From positions 1 to 54,971 of the forward strand of contig JAOALB010000112.1 in assembly GCA_025331125.1 (NCBI GenBank): DNA of 54,971 bases, in the 5' to 3' direction. The notes below the pieces were generated by a model. The model saw only the letters and a list, made by a program, of their open reading frames with translations, was not told the DNA's origin and ran no database searches. The position numbers were made by a program, and so were the translations under genes. The stretch is from Mycogone perniciosa. Lineage: Eukaryota > Ascomycota > Sordariomycetes > Hypocreales > Hypocreaceae. The first letter of the stretch is position 1; each line of letters begins with the position of its first letter. Shown here piece by piece: positions 44,388-54,324 of the stretch.

Positions 44388-45741
44388 ATGGAGGACATTT
44401 CAGGCGATATGACGCCTGAGGAGCGCGTCGCCTCCATCGACTCGTGGCGGCTCTCTGTGCCCAGCCGCATGGAGCGTGAAGACCCCTTTGCGGGCGATGG
44501 CTTCGGCACGCGTCCCAATACTCGACTTGTCGGCCAACCTTTTTAACTCTCTTTCATTCTCAGATTGATGGATTGTTAACGTGAATGCGTGCTTAGACCT
44601 TCCGTGAGCCCGAGAGACCACCAACACGCCGCCCAGGCACTCGCCTCAGCTTCCTGCGAGTCGCTACGCCTCTCTTCGGCAGACGACAATCGAATGTCAC
44701 GGATGCACCCCCCGCATCATTTCTTCAGCGCCTGGAGACGGCGCCTGGAATACGAGACGATGACGCGGAAGAACCTGAGGTGAAGAACCCGAAGCGCAAA
44801 CGGCTTTTCGGCCTGTTCAGTCGCAAGAGAAAACACCGCAGTCTGTCTCCGCCGCCTGCTCCGCCAGTAGTTACGGAGCCCATCCGCCTCAGCTTTCTGT
44901 TTGTCGGAGTTCGGGGTTCTGGACAGACGTCTCTCCTCTTGTGAGCCCCTTTCCAAGGAAGCCTTGATATGTTCACTCGGATACTTACGTTGAGCAAGTC
45001 GCGCTCGCTACGGCTACTTCACGGATGTGAGTACTTCATCCGCCTATGGGAGAAGAGATGAAAGAGTGCTGATTTGAGTAGTCCAGCGCGATAGCACGGA
45101 CGTGCTACGAGACGTACACCAATGAGCGTGTGTATGATTCTCAGCCGGTCCGCGTCGAGATGTAGGATACCTCTGGCGCGCCGGATCTGACCACTGTGGA
45201 GAGGTTATCGTATATGCACTGGGACGCTGTGTTTCTGTGCTTTGACATCAAGGAGAAGACGACTATGTATACCATCATGAACTGGGTAAGTGTCCTTGAC
45301 GGTTAGTCGTGATGGCCAGCTAAATTGCATCAGTGGCGCTGTGCTGTGGAGGCTGGTTTTACCAAGCAGCAGAACTTCGAGCCCCTTCTTCACCTCGTAG
45401 GCATGAAGAAGGATCGCCGTGAGACTTGCCTTCTGGAGGATCACAGACTTGTAGGGTCTTATGATCCGCGGGCCTTGATGGCATTCCCGACATGCTGCGT
45501 ACGCCCGTCAGACGTATGCCGTATCGCACTTGAAGTCGTTCATGGACCAGAAACTAATGGGATTTAGGCGACCTGGCACGCGAAGCGCATCGGCGCGCAT
45601 CGATATCTCGAGTGCTCGGCGCTCACGGGTGAAGGGATGGAGGTGTTGCTTGAGGAGGCGGGCCAGGAGGCGACCAAGAGGGCTTTGAAGAGGGCCTTTG
45701 AGGAGGGGAGGATGGTTCCTGGGAAGAGACGATTGCTCTGA
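44388..45741 (+). pseudogene. Rho/Ras-like small GTPase gene with an in-frame TAG in the G3 motif (six exons)
   Basis: Exons 44388-44528, 44597-44940, 44999-45026, 45082-45285, 45334-45513 and 45568-45741 join with correct phases to 357 codons, one of which is TAG (45163-45165). That codon falls where Rho proteins have W in W-D-T-S/A-G: the sequence reads V-E-M-stop-D-T-S-G, so a single G-to-A change in TGG explains it. Other GTPase motifs are visible: G1 as G-V-R-G-S-G-Q-T-S (the invariant Lys is Gln), G4-like L-V-G-M-K-K-D, and G5 E-C-S-A-L-T-G-E-G. Rho-like flanks such as Y-L-E-C-S-A-L-T and an N-terminal basic extension of about 100 residues are present. The intron 1 donor GTCGGC is weak. 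There is no CAAX box; the end is K-R-R-L-L. Either a recent pseudogene, a sequencing error, or a recoded stop. Confidence 0.8.
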
Positions 45742-46341
45742 AGCTGTGAAGTCTGTTCATGGTTTGATGCAGAGTTGGGGGAATGGCATTGTCACCGGAC
45801 TGTTGCGTCAGTCAATTGATTGTATCAAGTCAGGGAGTTTATGTTTCAATGTGGTTCTCATGTTGATGATTCAACAATGGAATCCCTAGTCAGAAACAAA
45901 TGGGATTCATGAACCTATCGTGGAAGTGCGAAGTAATAACTACTTATGTACTCCGTCCGGAGTAGTGGGCATCAAATAATGGTGAGGGTTGTGATATGTG
46001 TGTGGGAGGAAGTCGTGATAATCGATGAGTGGCCCGTGCGTCAAGGCTTAACCCGCAACCTTCGACTCAAATCCAACTTGGAAATCTCACTCAAATACGG
46101 AGTTCAGGGGAATAAACTATGAAGAAACGGCAAACATCCGGACTTTTAAATTTTAACCAACACTATATCCCCTGCTAGGTTTGGCTGCTCTATGCCGTCA
46201 AGGTGAGAGTTCGTGCCCCCTCAACCATCAGTACGCAGCTAAAGTGAACACATAGGTCTCTGACACGAGGCCGTCAGTTCCAAGCAGACAAACAGAGCAC
46301 AACTTGTCAATGCGCATGAGTTCATCGGACTGCTTCTCACT
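45742..46341. other. Intergenic interval with TACGGAGT words
   Basis: Contains TACTCCGTCCGGAGTA (45949-45964) and TACGGAGT (46096-46103), two members of the dispersed motif. No gene is supported. The right part is the alg14 promoter. Confidence 0.65.
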
Positions 46342-47258
46342 ATGAACAGTCCATTGGCCATTCTGTTTGGCCTTTCCGCTTCTATCATTGGCGCCGGACT
46401 CACAACCATTGTCCTGCTATCGCTCTCATGGAAGCGCCTCCTTCTTACATGTGTTGCAGCTACCATAAGCCTGATCATCTTTGCGACGGTACGCCAATCC
46501 CTCCTCAAAGGTCTGGGAATTCCTCTAATGGAAGGTTTTAGACAAGGCATATACAGCTCCTCTCTCACCGCAACCCAGGACGACACGCTAAACCAGTCAC
46601 ATTGGGAACCAAGTCTATTCATCGACAGCCATGGGAATATTACCTCTTCGTCTTGGGTTCTGGTGGTCACACCAAGGAAATGCTTATGATGATGGATGAT
46701 GGCTTCTGCGATTTCGACCAGTTCCACCGTCGATACCTCATCTCAAGCGGCGATACCATGTCGGAGAACCACCTGGAGGACTACGAAAAGAACCTGGGGC
46801 GCTTGTGCAAGCGGAAGAAGACCCCCCCTGGCACTTTTGACAAGTGTGTAGTTACTCGCGCCCGACGTGTGTACCAACCGCTTTGGTCAACTCCCTTCAC
46901 TTCCTTGCTCAGCATCGTGGATATCTTCCCCGCGCTGCTCAACCCGCCAAAGAATGCAGTTGGGAGATGGCTTCACTACCCCAGTCACATATTCTCCAAC
47001 GGCCCGGCTACCGGCTTCTTCGTTGCCCTCACTGTGCACATCCTCAAGATGTTTTACCTTGTTCCCGAGGATAGCATGAAGTTCATATATATCGAGTCCT
47101 GGGCGCGTATCTCGACACTAAGCTTAACGGGAAAGCTGCTCCATCGTACTGGCATGGCAGACGTCTTTTTGACGCAGCATGAGGAAGTGGCGGCGAGATA
47201 TGGGGTGCAAAACGCCGGGGAAGTAGTCTTCAATTTCCGCCGCTCCGAAGGCATATAG
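46342..47258 (+). CDS. alg14: UDP-GlcNAc transferase subunit Alg14, reading frame disrupted near 46535-46620
   Basis: Alg14 anchors Alg13 at the ER membrane; together they add the second GlcNAc to GlcNAc-PP-dolichol. The N-terminal frame (ATG 46342) gives a hydrophobic anchor (L-F-G-L-S-A-S-I-I-G-A-G-L and a second segment L-L-L-T-C-V-A-A), then E-G-F-R-Q-G-I-Y. The catalytic part lies in another frame from about 46602: P-W-E-Y-Y-L-F-V-L-G-S-G-G-H-T-K-E-M-L, later S-N-G-P-A-T-G-F-F, I-Y-I-E-S-W-A-R and T-Q-H-E-E, all strongly Alg14-like, ending at 47258. The two frames overlap openly between about 46540 and 46690. A 44-nt intron 46535-46578 (weak donor GTTTTA, acceptor CAG) would restore the frame but delete the R-Q-G-I-Y segment; otherwise a one-base error or true frameshift is needed. 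Because the protein is essential in yeast, a sequence error or intron is more likely than loss. Confidence 0.85.
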
Positions 47259-47361
47259 CATAGACTCATTAAACGTGACGTTTCTTTCTTTTTCTCTTAC
47301 ATGTGGTGGTGTTACACGGTGTATACACACGGGCAGTATCGTCAATGCCCAACCCTCTATT

Positions 47362-48145
47362 TTACGCAGTTGCCGGCACAGGTTGCGCCTCCGCCTCATC
47401 CACGACAGCCTCATCCTCCGACCCAAACGTCTCAATGTCAGAACTTGCCCTTGCCTCCCGGTTCGCCGTCTCCTTGCCCGCCCAGATCTTCCAATTCTCA
47501 AACTCTTGGTCTTCAAGCTGCATACCAATATCCAGCCTTGTTTTGCCAAAGTATGCGCCTACGTGGCGCGCCTCCTCAACAGCTATCCTCTTCTCGATTT
47601 CTTCTTCCTGGCGCAGACGATAGAATTCGCGGCGGACGATGTCGTATGCTTTGCGCTTGCTGAGTTTTTCGCTTTGCATTAACCATAATTGACGTTGCAC
47701 GACACTGCACACGTAGATGTTAGCTTAGTGAGCTTTTATAAGGATAGAGTCGGCCATTGACGCACCATTCACCAGTCAGAGGAATACCCGGTTGCCTCAA
47801 ACCCTTGCTCCAATCATAATACTGATGATCTTTACCGTCCAACTCCAACACCACCCTCGGCCTGGCCAATTCCCAGGGATGGTCTTTATAAAAGCTCGTA
47901 CGCAGTGCGTCCTCCTGGTACCCGATGCTCTGCGGTCTGAACAGCTTCTTCGGCTTCGTAGCTTTAGGGTTCGGCATGCGATGTCTGGGCGTCACGGTCC
48001 GGACGAGCGATTCGGAGGGCGGGACGGAGTTCATGACCTGGAACCATGGTGGTTCGGGGACTGTGTAGCCGGGGAGGATTTGGTGCTTGAGTTCTTGGCT
48101 GACGGCTTTGTAGACGCCTGCCGGACGGATTTGGCGGCCGCCCAT
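47362..48145 (-). CDS. rsm25: Mitochondrial small-subunit ribosomal protein mS23/Rsm25 (two exons)
   Basis: Exons 48145-47766 and 47704-47362 (GTGCGT...CTAAC...CAG) encode 240 aa. mS23/Rsm25 is a structural protein of the mitochondrial 37S subunit. Diagnostic stretches include P-P-W-F-Q-V-M, P-S-E-S-L-V-R-T, K-L-F-R-P-Q-S-I-x-Y-x-E-D, F-Y-K-D-H-P-W-E-L-A-R-P-R and, across the junction, G-E-C-V-V-Q-R-Q-L-W-L-M. The C-terminal part is helical and charged with an acidic tail. It is transcribed toward alg14 with only 103 bp between the stop codons. Confidence 0.92.
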
Positions 48146-48528
48146 GGTGGTGGATGTGCTATCCTGGGTTAGTGATGTGAATTGAGGAGTTTAAGGCGGG
48201 ATTACCTACAGGATTGTACTTTGTCGAGTGGTTCGCCTACCGTTTATCCCACTGGTGATGAAGCCGATGTTCAAGGTGGGAATTTTTGGTATCCTCGGCA
48301 AATTGTTTTGCCGGCGCCGCGTCCATCAACTCTGGCTGGTGAGTGTCATCACCAACATCAATTTATAATATCACATAAAGAAAAACAATGAGTAAATGAC
48401 AGCGATTTCGATGTCCGATTAATTTCGTTTTTAATTCATGATATTCCATATATATCCTAATAATTGCCACTTTTCTTGTTCTCACTGCGATCGCTTTGAA
48501 TTACTCTGATTTCCCTGTTATATATCCA
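48146..48528. other. Intergenic interval
   Basis: Promoter side of both rsm25 (-) and the broken HNH gene (+). A TATA-like TTATATATCC occurs near 48517-48527. Nothing else is seen. Confidence 0.55.
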
Positions 48529-49773
48529 ATGGCATTGCCTGTTTTGGCAACCCACAACGGCTCAGAGACGAGGATACCTCTTCTTGCGCCTCCTATAGTC
48601 TCTCACGTTGGCCGACATCGCACATTCTTCCTTCATCCTGATCCTGAATACGCCCCTCCGCTCAATGAGCTCTTCTCTCTCCCTCGCTTTGACCGCGTGT
48701 TGGATACGGACGTATACGGCGCTCACTGCCTGCCAGATCGTCGCTAATAACGCCTTTAATGGATATCTTGCACTAGATACAGAAGGAAATAAGCGTGTTG
48801 ATGAGACTGTGGGAACTGACGACGTGCTAACGGGGAGCAAGTACTACTTTATTGTACCTGGTAATGGTGAGAACCCTTGTATTCAGCATTCATATTGCCG
48901 TCACTCTTATTTAGCTAACATATTGGCTCTATTTTCTTCACTCATATAGCCCAGTATCCCATTGTTCCGTCTTTCCGCGATTGGCAATTTCCTCACGAAA
49001 ATATCCTTGATTTTTGGCCCGACCTGCTGCCAGGCACTCCTCAGGATGTCTGCCTCATTACAAGATTCCCCTGGGCACTAGAAAGCGCACATATTGTTCC
49101 AAGTGCCCAAGCTGATTGGTTCGATACTAATGCGATGTCGAGATAGGTTGATGCATTAGTACCCAGCATCGACATGGACGCAAACCTTCTTAGTCTCAAA
49201 TCAGATATGCATAAATGCTTCGATCGTTTCATGTTCACTCTGGTACCAAAGCCTCGAGCATCATCAGAGGTGACTGAGGCGACAGGGACCTACACGGTTC
49301 ATGTGCTCGATGCGAGTCAAGCCGTGTTCGCCAGCTATTACCATGACGTTCAGCTCCCTCACCTTCGCGGCGTAGCGCGTGAATACCTTTTCGCTCGCTT
49401 TGCGCTCGCCATCTTCATGGCTCTCAAGCCATTTATCAACATGAAGTGTGTCCGCCGAATTGTGAGGTATATGGTCCCGAACCCGGGCAAAGCAAGACGA
49501 TTAGTCTTTGAAGAAATGGATGGACTGGAACTTCAGCGGCAATATGGTGGCGGGAAGAGCCGAAGCGCGAGCCCTTCTAAGAGAAAACGGCCTGGCGCAA
49601 CCGATGTCGAAGCAGGTTACGAGGAAGCAGATACACCTGACCTTTGGAGTGACGTTGATAGCATGGATGAGTCTATTGCTGAGAGGGAGACATCAACAGA
49701 ACGATGCCATCGTTCTATGGAAGAAGAGGAGCGCGGCCGCTCAAGGAAAAAGAGGGAAGATGTTGGTGCATGA
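48529..49773 (+). pseudogene. HNH-nuclease-domain gene, broken by a frameshift and an in-frame TAG
   Basis: Starts at ATG 48529 (M-A-L-P-V-L-A-T-H-N-G). The first frame reaches R-V-L-D-T-D and then runs to a stop, while the continuation G-Y-L-A-L-D is in a shifted frame, so an indel lies between 48708 and 48758. A normal intron (48867-48949, GTGAGA...TAG) follows. The next exon reads A-Q-Y-P-I-V-P-S-F-R-D-W-Q-F-P, then R-F-P-W-A-L-E-S-A-H-I-V-P-S-A, a TAG at 49144-49146, then N-L-L-S-L-K-S-D-M-H-K-C-F-D and L-V-P-K. The A-H-I-V-P and D-M-H-K-C-F-D blocks match the fungal HNH_2-type nuclease module with its metal- and DNA-contacting His residues. The tail is basic/acidic (S-P-S-K-R-K-R-P). Such genes are common, variable and of unknown function in these fungi. 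Confidence 0.75.
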
Positions 49774-49845
49774 AATGGTTTACGGAGTACTCTGTAAACC
49801 AAGCCATCGAATTTTGCTTCTGTATCATGTTTACAAGCCTCTAAC

Positions 49846-50080
49846 CAACTGGCTTCTCTCTCTTCGGCCCCCTGGCCGCGTGTTGGATACAGACATACGG
49901 CGTTCATCATCAAACGGCACTCACTATGGTGTGCTTGATGGATATCTTGCACTAGACGAGGAGGTAAATGAGGGGCGTTGCCATCGCTCTGCCTTATTGA
50001 CTATGGTGCTGGAATTGTTGGTAGTTACACAAGTTGCTGACGTTTCCTACTATTCTCTACCTTGCCTGGTATATATGAGA
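49846..50080 (+). pseudogene. Second, partial copy of the HNH gene's 5' part
   Basis: Exact 15-mer CCGCGTGTTGGATAC (49876-49890, copy one 48693-48707) and 19-mer ATGGATATCTTGCACTAGA (49938-49956, copy one 48759-48777) recur in the same order and orientation, 62 versus 66 bp apart. This copy reads R-V-L-D-T-D through to G-Y-L-A-L-D-E in one frame, supporting a frameshift in the first copy. No HNH core follows that I can recognise, so it is a fragment of a tandem duplication. Confidence 0.7.
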
Positions 50081-50530
50081 TAACGTGAGAAGATCGACAA
50101 AATAGCTCCTGTTGTGATCCCACACTTCTCGCCGCGCGGGCTATGTAACAGCCCAATAGCCGCAGCCAAGCCAATATTTTGCTTCAAACTCGAATCGCCG
50201 AGGCTACGCAGCATTGGCAAATACAAAGGTGTGTTACACAGAGTTCCACATTCAGGAACCTGCGAATGGCTTCGACAGGAGCTGCTGAACCAACAGGCCA
50301 ATAAAGCGGACAGCCTTGTACATGTGTGCCAAAAATACCGAAAATACCAAAAATAAACATCAAGGGCGACTATCAACATGTTTGTGAGACATTGCGGCTA
50401 GAAACCAGGCTGGGAATTGCGGCTCAGTGGGTTGATATAAACTTGTGAGGAAGCCCCGTCGATCTGTTCCTTAAGTGGAGTGGTATGACTGAATAACAAG
50501 CGGCATTTCAACGAAGAGGAGATCTTCATC
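50081..50530. other. Intergenic interval before the membrane-protein gene
   Basis: An open plus-strand stretch (about 50105-50356) may be decayed continuation of the HNH-related copy, but I cannot match it to the HNH core. Otherwise nothing is seen. Confidence 0.4.
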
Positions 50531-51577
50531 ATGGGAATCAAGAACATTATAATCGTCGCCATCCTCATTCTGGCTTACCATGTCATTCCAATAGCAGCCA
50601 TTGAGCGCTCTCACATCCAATACACCCACTTCTTCCCAGCATGGTCACATCTCCTCTCAGAATATCTTGGAGCCCCATGCCGCAAACCATGGAACGACTA
50701 TTCAAACAGCACATTCGAGGACCAGAGGGTCAGCTACACCGTCCTAGATTGTCTCTTTAGGCAATTCGACGAATTCCGCAAGGCAGAAATAGCCGCCTCT
50801 GCCGTTGTGCTCGGCCTCACTCCCACCATTCTCCAGATGCTGAGTCCTTCGTCTGCAGATACAGCACTGCTTGCGAATAGACGGCCTGTGCTGGCGATTT
50901 TAATTTCTGCCTCGACAGCAGCTGTAAGCCCTACGCGCGGGGGGCAGGTTGTTGAGAGCGTGGACAAGCTGGTGAAACCATTGTCCCACCAAATGAACGC
51001 TCGATTCCCTTTCACGCTTCTGAAATCCAAGGGCGAAGCTTCATGGATACCCGTCATCGTGTCCATCGTTGAGTATTTCATTGCTGGCGTGGCAGTAGGG
51101 AACAGCGCGTATCGGACATATCAGCTCTGCGTTTGGTCTGTGTGCGTGTTTGCTCCGCAGTACGACTTTCTTCCAGCAGTGTGGCACTGCAGTGCTCTAG
51201 CAATCCATTTTCTCGGATGGTTCACCATGTTGGCGCTGTTCAAGTCTCCTTTGTGTACGGCCTACAGAAACCCATGGGAAGCCTGGATTCATTCCGAGGT
51301 GAGGCCCGCGGCTTGGGGTGACAAGATTCTACTGGAGAAACGTGCTGGAGAACTAGGCTATTTGTTCCATCTGTTGGATTCGCTACTGTACATTGCGATT
51401 CCTGTGCAGATATTGTATGGAACTATGGTGCTTTCTAGTTTGGTCTTTTTGAGTGTGTTTGATGCTGTGGTTGTTGTGACATGGTATGTTTGTAGCACGG
51501 TTGTGTGTCGTGGGATTTTGATGTATGAGCTTGCTGGAATGAGGGAGGCGAACCAACCAAGGAGAACATACTGCTGA
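50531..51577 (+). CDS. Uncharacterised fungal multi-pass membrane protein
   Basis: Single exon, 348 aa, ATG 50531. An N-terminal hydrophobic segment (I-I-I-V-A-I-L-I-L-A-Y-H-V-I-P-I, residues 6-22) acts as signal or first TM helix. A luminal-looking part with an N-S-T glycosylation sequon follows, then hydrophobic segments around 90-112, 118-132, 172-195, 225-245 and 285-325. The block A-E-I-A-A-S-A-V-V-L-G-L-T-P-T-I-L-Q followed by L-A-N-R-R-P-V-L-A looks conserved, and I recall similar hypothetical proteins in Aspergillus-type genomes, without a function. It could be a membrane protein of secondary or stress metabolism, but nothing in the sequence says so. The C-terminus is hydrophilic. Confidence 0.8.
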   Translation: MGIKNIIIVAILILAYHVIPIAAIERSHIQYTHFFPAWSHLLSEYLGAPCRKPWNDYSNSTFEDQRVSYTVLDCLFRQFDEFRKAEIAASAVVLGLTPTILQMLSPSSADTALLANRRPVLAILISASTAAVSPTRGGQVVESVDKLVKPLSHQMNARFPFTLLKSKGEASWIPVIVSIVEYFIAGVAVGNSAYRTYQLCVWSVCVFAPQYDFLPAVWHCSALAIHFLGWFTMLALFKSPLCTAYRNPWEAWIHSEVRPAAWGDKILLEKRAGELGYLFHLLDSLLYIAIPVQILYGTMVLSSLVFLSVFDAVVVVTWYVCSTVVCRGILMYELAGMREANQPRRTYC

Positions 51578-51827
51578 CTATCATCGCAACATATTACACC
51601 CCTCAAGGAGTCTGGGTTCCCCCAGGGATGCTTTCACCTAGTAGCGGCTTAGGGATAATTGGTCGACATCTATACGGCCCCCAACATCTTTACACATGAT
51701 TCCCATCATCTCTTTGTGATATTTAATGTCATATTTTAGATCCCTATTTATAAAAACAAAGCTTTTCATTCTACATCGCTAGAACGTGCCAACAATGCCA
51801 TGAGCTGCTTCAGCTCGCAGATGCCTC

Positions 51828-54324
51828 TCAGTCGTCACCCTGACCCGACGTCCACCCTGATGTCGACCCTGACCCTGACCCTTGATCCTCAACGCTTATA
51901 TCCTCAAATTCTCGAAGAATAGTCCCTAGTCTCCACTCCTCGGGATGGTCGCTCATGTCAATAATGTTAACGGGGTATTGCGCTTGGGCATGCTTCGCCC
52001 GTCGCCAACTCGATACATGGTCCTCCCTCGGTAAGTTCACAAAAGTGAACAACTTTTCTACATCCTCTGGGTCCATGGCGAGCTGAACAGCCTGCAAGAG
52101 TGAATCGCCCACGAAGTAATTCTTGCCGTGGTCGCTGAGCCCTTTGGCAGCAAGAAAGAGCGTGCTTCGGATCTCGTCAACATCGTGGGGGGATGGTGGA
52201 GGTGAGGTGGTAACGGTTTGCTTCAACTGCTCTAGGGCCATGAATGCCATTACGGCGAGTGGATGTGCGAGATAAGAGTCTGCGCTCTCATAGCCGTGGC
52301 GGAGAAAATAGAGACGCACAAGCGTCTCAAGGCACGACTTTGAATAGGTTGAAATGCGGCGAGAATTCTCCCAGCGGGGGTTGGGGACAAGATTGCCAGC
52401 ATTGCCAGTTTTTAGTTCGTGGAGATTGAAGACAATATTGCGATATAGCATACTTGTTAATGTTAGTTCAAATGCGTTCTGATGATATCCCGACGTAAGA
52501 CAAGTTCACTGGGAGGGTATTCTGGAATATGTTGAGACGTACTGAAGCTTTAGCTGGCCTGGAAAAACTATTTCAGCTGGCGATAGATATACCGAAAGAG
52601 ATGAGTACCAATTGTCCAGCTGAGCTGAGAATTCATCAATCATATCGGGGGAGTGATGGGTTGCGTTGCCATCCTTGTCCCAAAGCGCAAGTGAAATGCG
52701 ATTCATGATACCTGCGAGCTCGCCTCTGGCCTTGAATAAATGGCCAAACTTCATGGGACAGGTGGATTGACTTGACGGATAAAGAAGCCAAAACTCCCCA
52801 TACCACGAAGGGCTCTCTTCGGGATCTGGAAGTGGTGTTCTGGGGGCTCCCTTGACTGGTGTAGGCATCAAGTAATGATAATACTGCTGACTACCGGTCC
52901 ATCTATGTTAGCGTTTCCGAGAAGTATTACTCTTCGGTTCGTTGATGAGACCATTACCTTACCCAGGCATATAGACACCATGCGGTGAAACCATAAGAGA
53001 TCTGTGTGCGCCTGGAGAGCATGGGATTAACCGGTCCGAAGATGTTCAAGTCGTTTCCCATGACCATGCTCTGTGAGGTGTATGCCATGCCAAGATTGTC
53101 CATGGATTGTAGATTGTACATGATGTTCATCAAGGCGCCGGTTTGTATCGTCGTAAGCGAGCTCTTTTCGCTCTTCTCTAATTCCCAGAGCCTCTTCGTT
53201 TCTGCGAAGAATTTGTATCCAAGGCTCTGAGGATTCCAGTACTCTGACCTATCTGCCAAAGCACGATTGCAGCCCTGCAGAATGAAGGATGTGAGCACCA
53301 TGCGATTATGGACAGAAAAGAGGAGGACCAATAATGATGTAAGAGCACTTACGCATGCGATGGCAAGAACTATGTTAACGAGGAGCGGAGAGCAACATTC
53401 TGTCGAACCCGACAACATGTCGTCGAGGAAGTGATCTTTGTGGAAGCAAGGGAACCATGCGTACTCATGGAGGAAATAGAGATGAAGCAGCTCTTTCATC
53501 AAGCCGTCATCAGTTGACACACTGGTCCACCTCGATGGCTTTACCGAATGCAGCTTGGGATCGATAATCTTGGCCGCTACGTAAGGCTTGAGGTACTGCG
53601 GCCTGTATCGATCAGCAACGGAGGGACCTGCTGTCAACGCATTAGACGCCAAAGCGGTGTCGGGTATAAAGGTGGCCTCGTAGATGAGTGACTGGAGGTA
53701 AGGGTTGTTTGGAGTTAGCAGATGCCGTGGCATCTCCGACTTATACGGGAATTGGAAGCGATATCTCGTTTCGGGCGAGACATGCAGTTGGAGAAGGACA
53801 TCGCCTGCGCTGATCTGTCGGATGATTGATTCTGGGCTGACACCCTCGCGGATCTTCTGGAAGATGGCATTTGCGTGGACATTGTCCTGGGATTGAATGG
53901 CACGCACGAGCTTTTCCAATGTGTCATGCGAGCTTCGAAGTTCATTGTGTCTCCGTCGCAGGCTATCGTAGTTTCTTTTCAGAGCCGCCGCCCTCGTTTC
54001 GGACGGCTGAGTCTCATAGACGCACTCGCGTCCTCCCGATAGGCATGCGGAGCACCTAGGCCGCCGACCATCACACTATCCCAGTAGGAACAGGTCAGTC
54101 TCACTCTCACTCATAGCACTTCACGATGAGGACCTCTGGTGGCGAAGGAGAACAAGTACTTTGCCTTTCCGCTTCCTGCAGGATTCACAAGCTGCAAGAA
54201 TAGCCTTACGGCCTGGGGGGCCTGAGCGACGCGCCGAACTTGGCTCGGGCTCGGAGGAACCTTTTGTTGGTCGTGGGAGAATGGGCCGGGGCCTATGGCG
54301 GGAGGGGCCCGGGACGCGTGACAT
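51828..54324 (-). CDS. Zn2Cys6 binuclear-cluster transcription factor (five exons)
   Basis: Exons 54324-54160, 54075-53353, 53274-52963, 52886-52543 and 52452-51828 give about 722 aa. The zinc cluster spans exon 1/2: C46-x2-C49-x6-C56-x6-C63-x2-C66-x6-C73. A coiled-coil-like linker (R-R-R-H-N-E-L-R-S-S-H-D-T-L-E-K) for dimerisation follows. The middle domain (about 190-480) matches the fungal-specific transcription factor domain: E-Y-A-W-F-P-C-F-H-K-D-H-F near 217, N-I-V-L-A-I-A-C, and L-P-D-P-E-E-S-P-S-W-Y-G-E. H-M-L-Y-R-N-I-V follows. The tail is Gly/Ser/Asp-rich. Intron 2 (78 nt) is a multiple of three without stops. The exon 3/4 boundary is uncertain by a few codons (alternative donor GTAATG or acceptors at 52883). 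Target genes are unknown. Confidence 0.88.

Noticed and set aside
45127..45165. Tiny intron (GTGTAT...TAG) that would splice out the TAG of the Rho-like gene
   Set aside because: About 36 nt is too short for these introns, has no branch point and would delete the conserved strand before the G3 motif.
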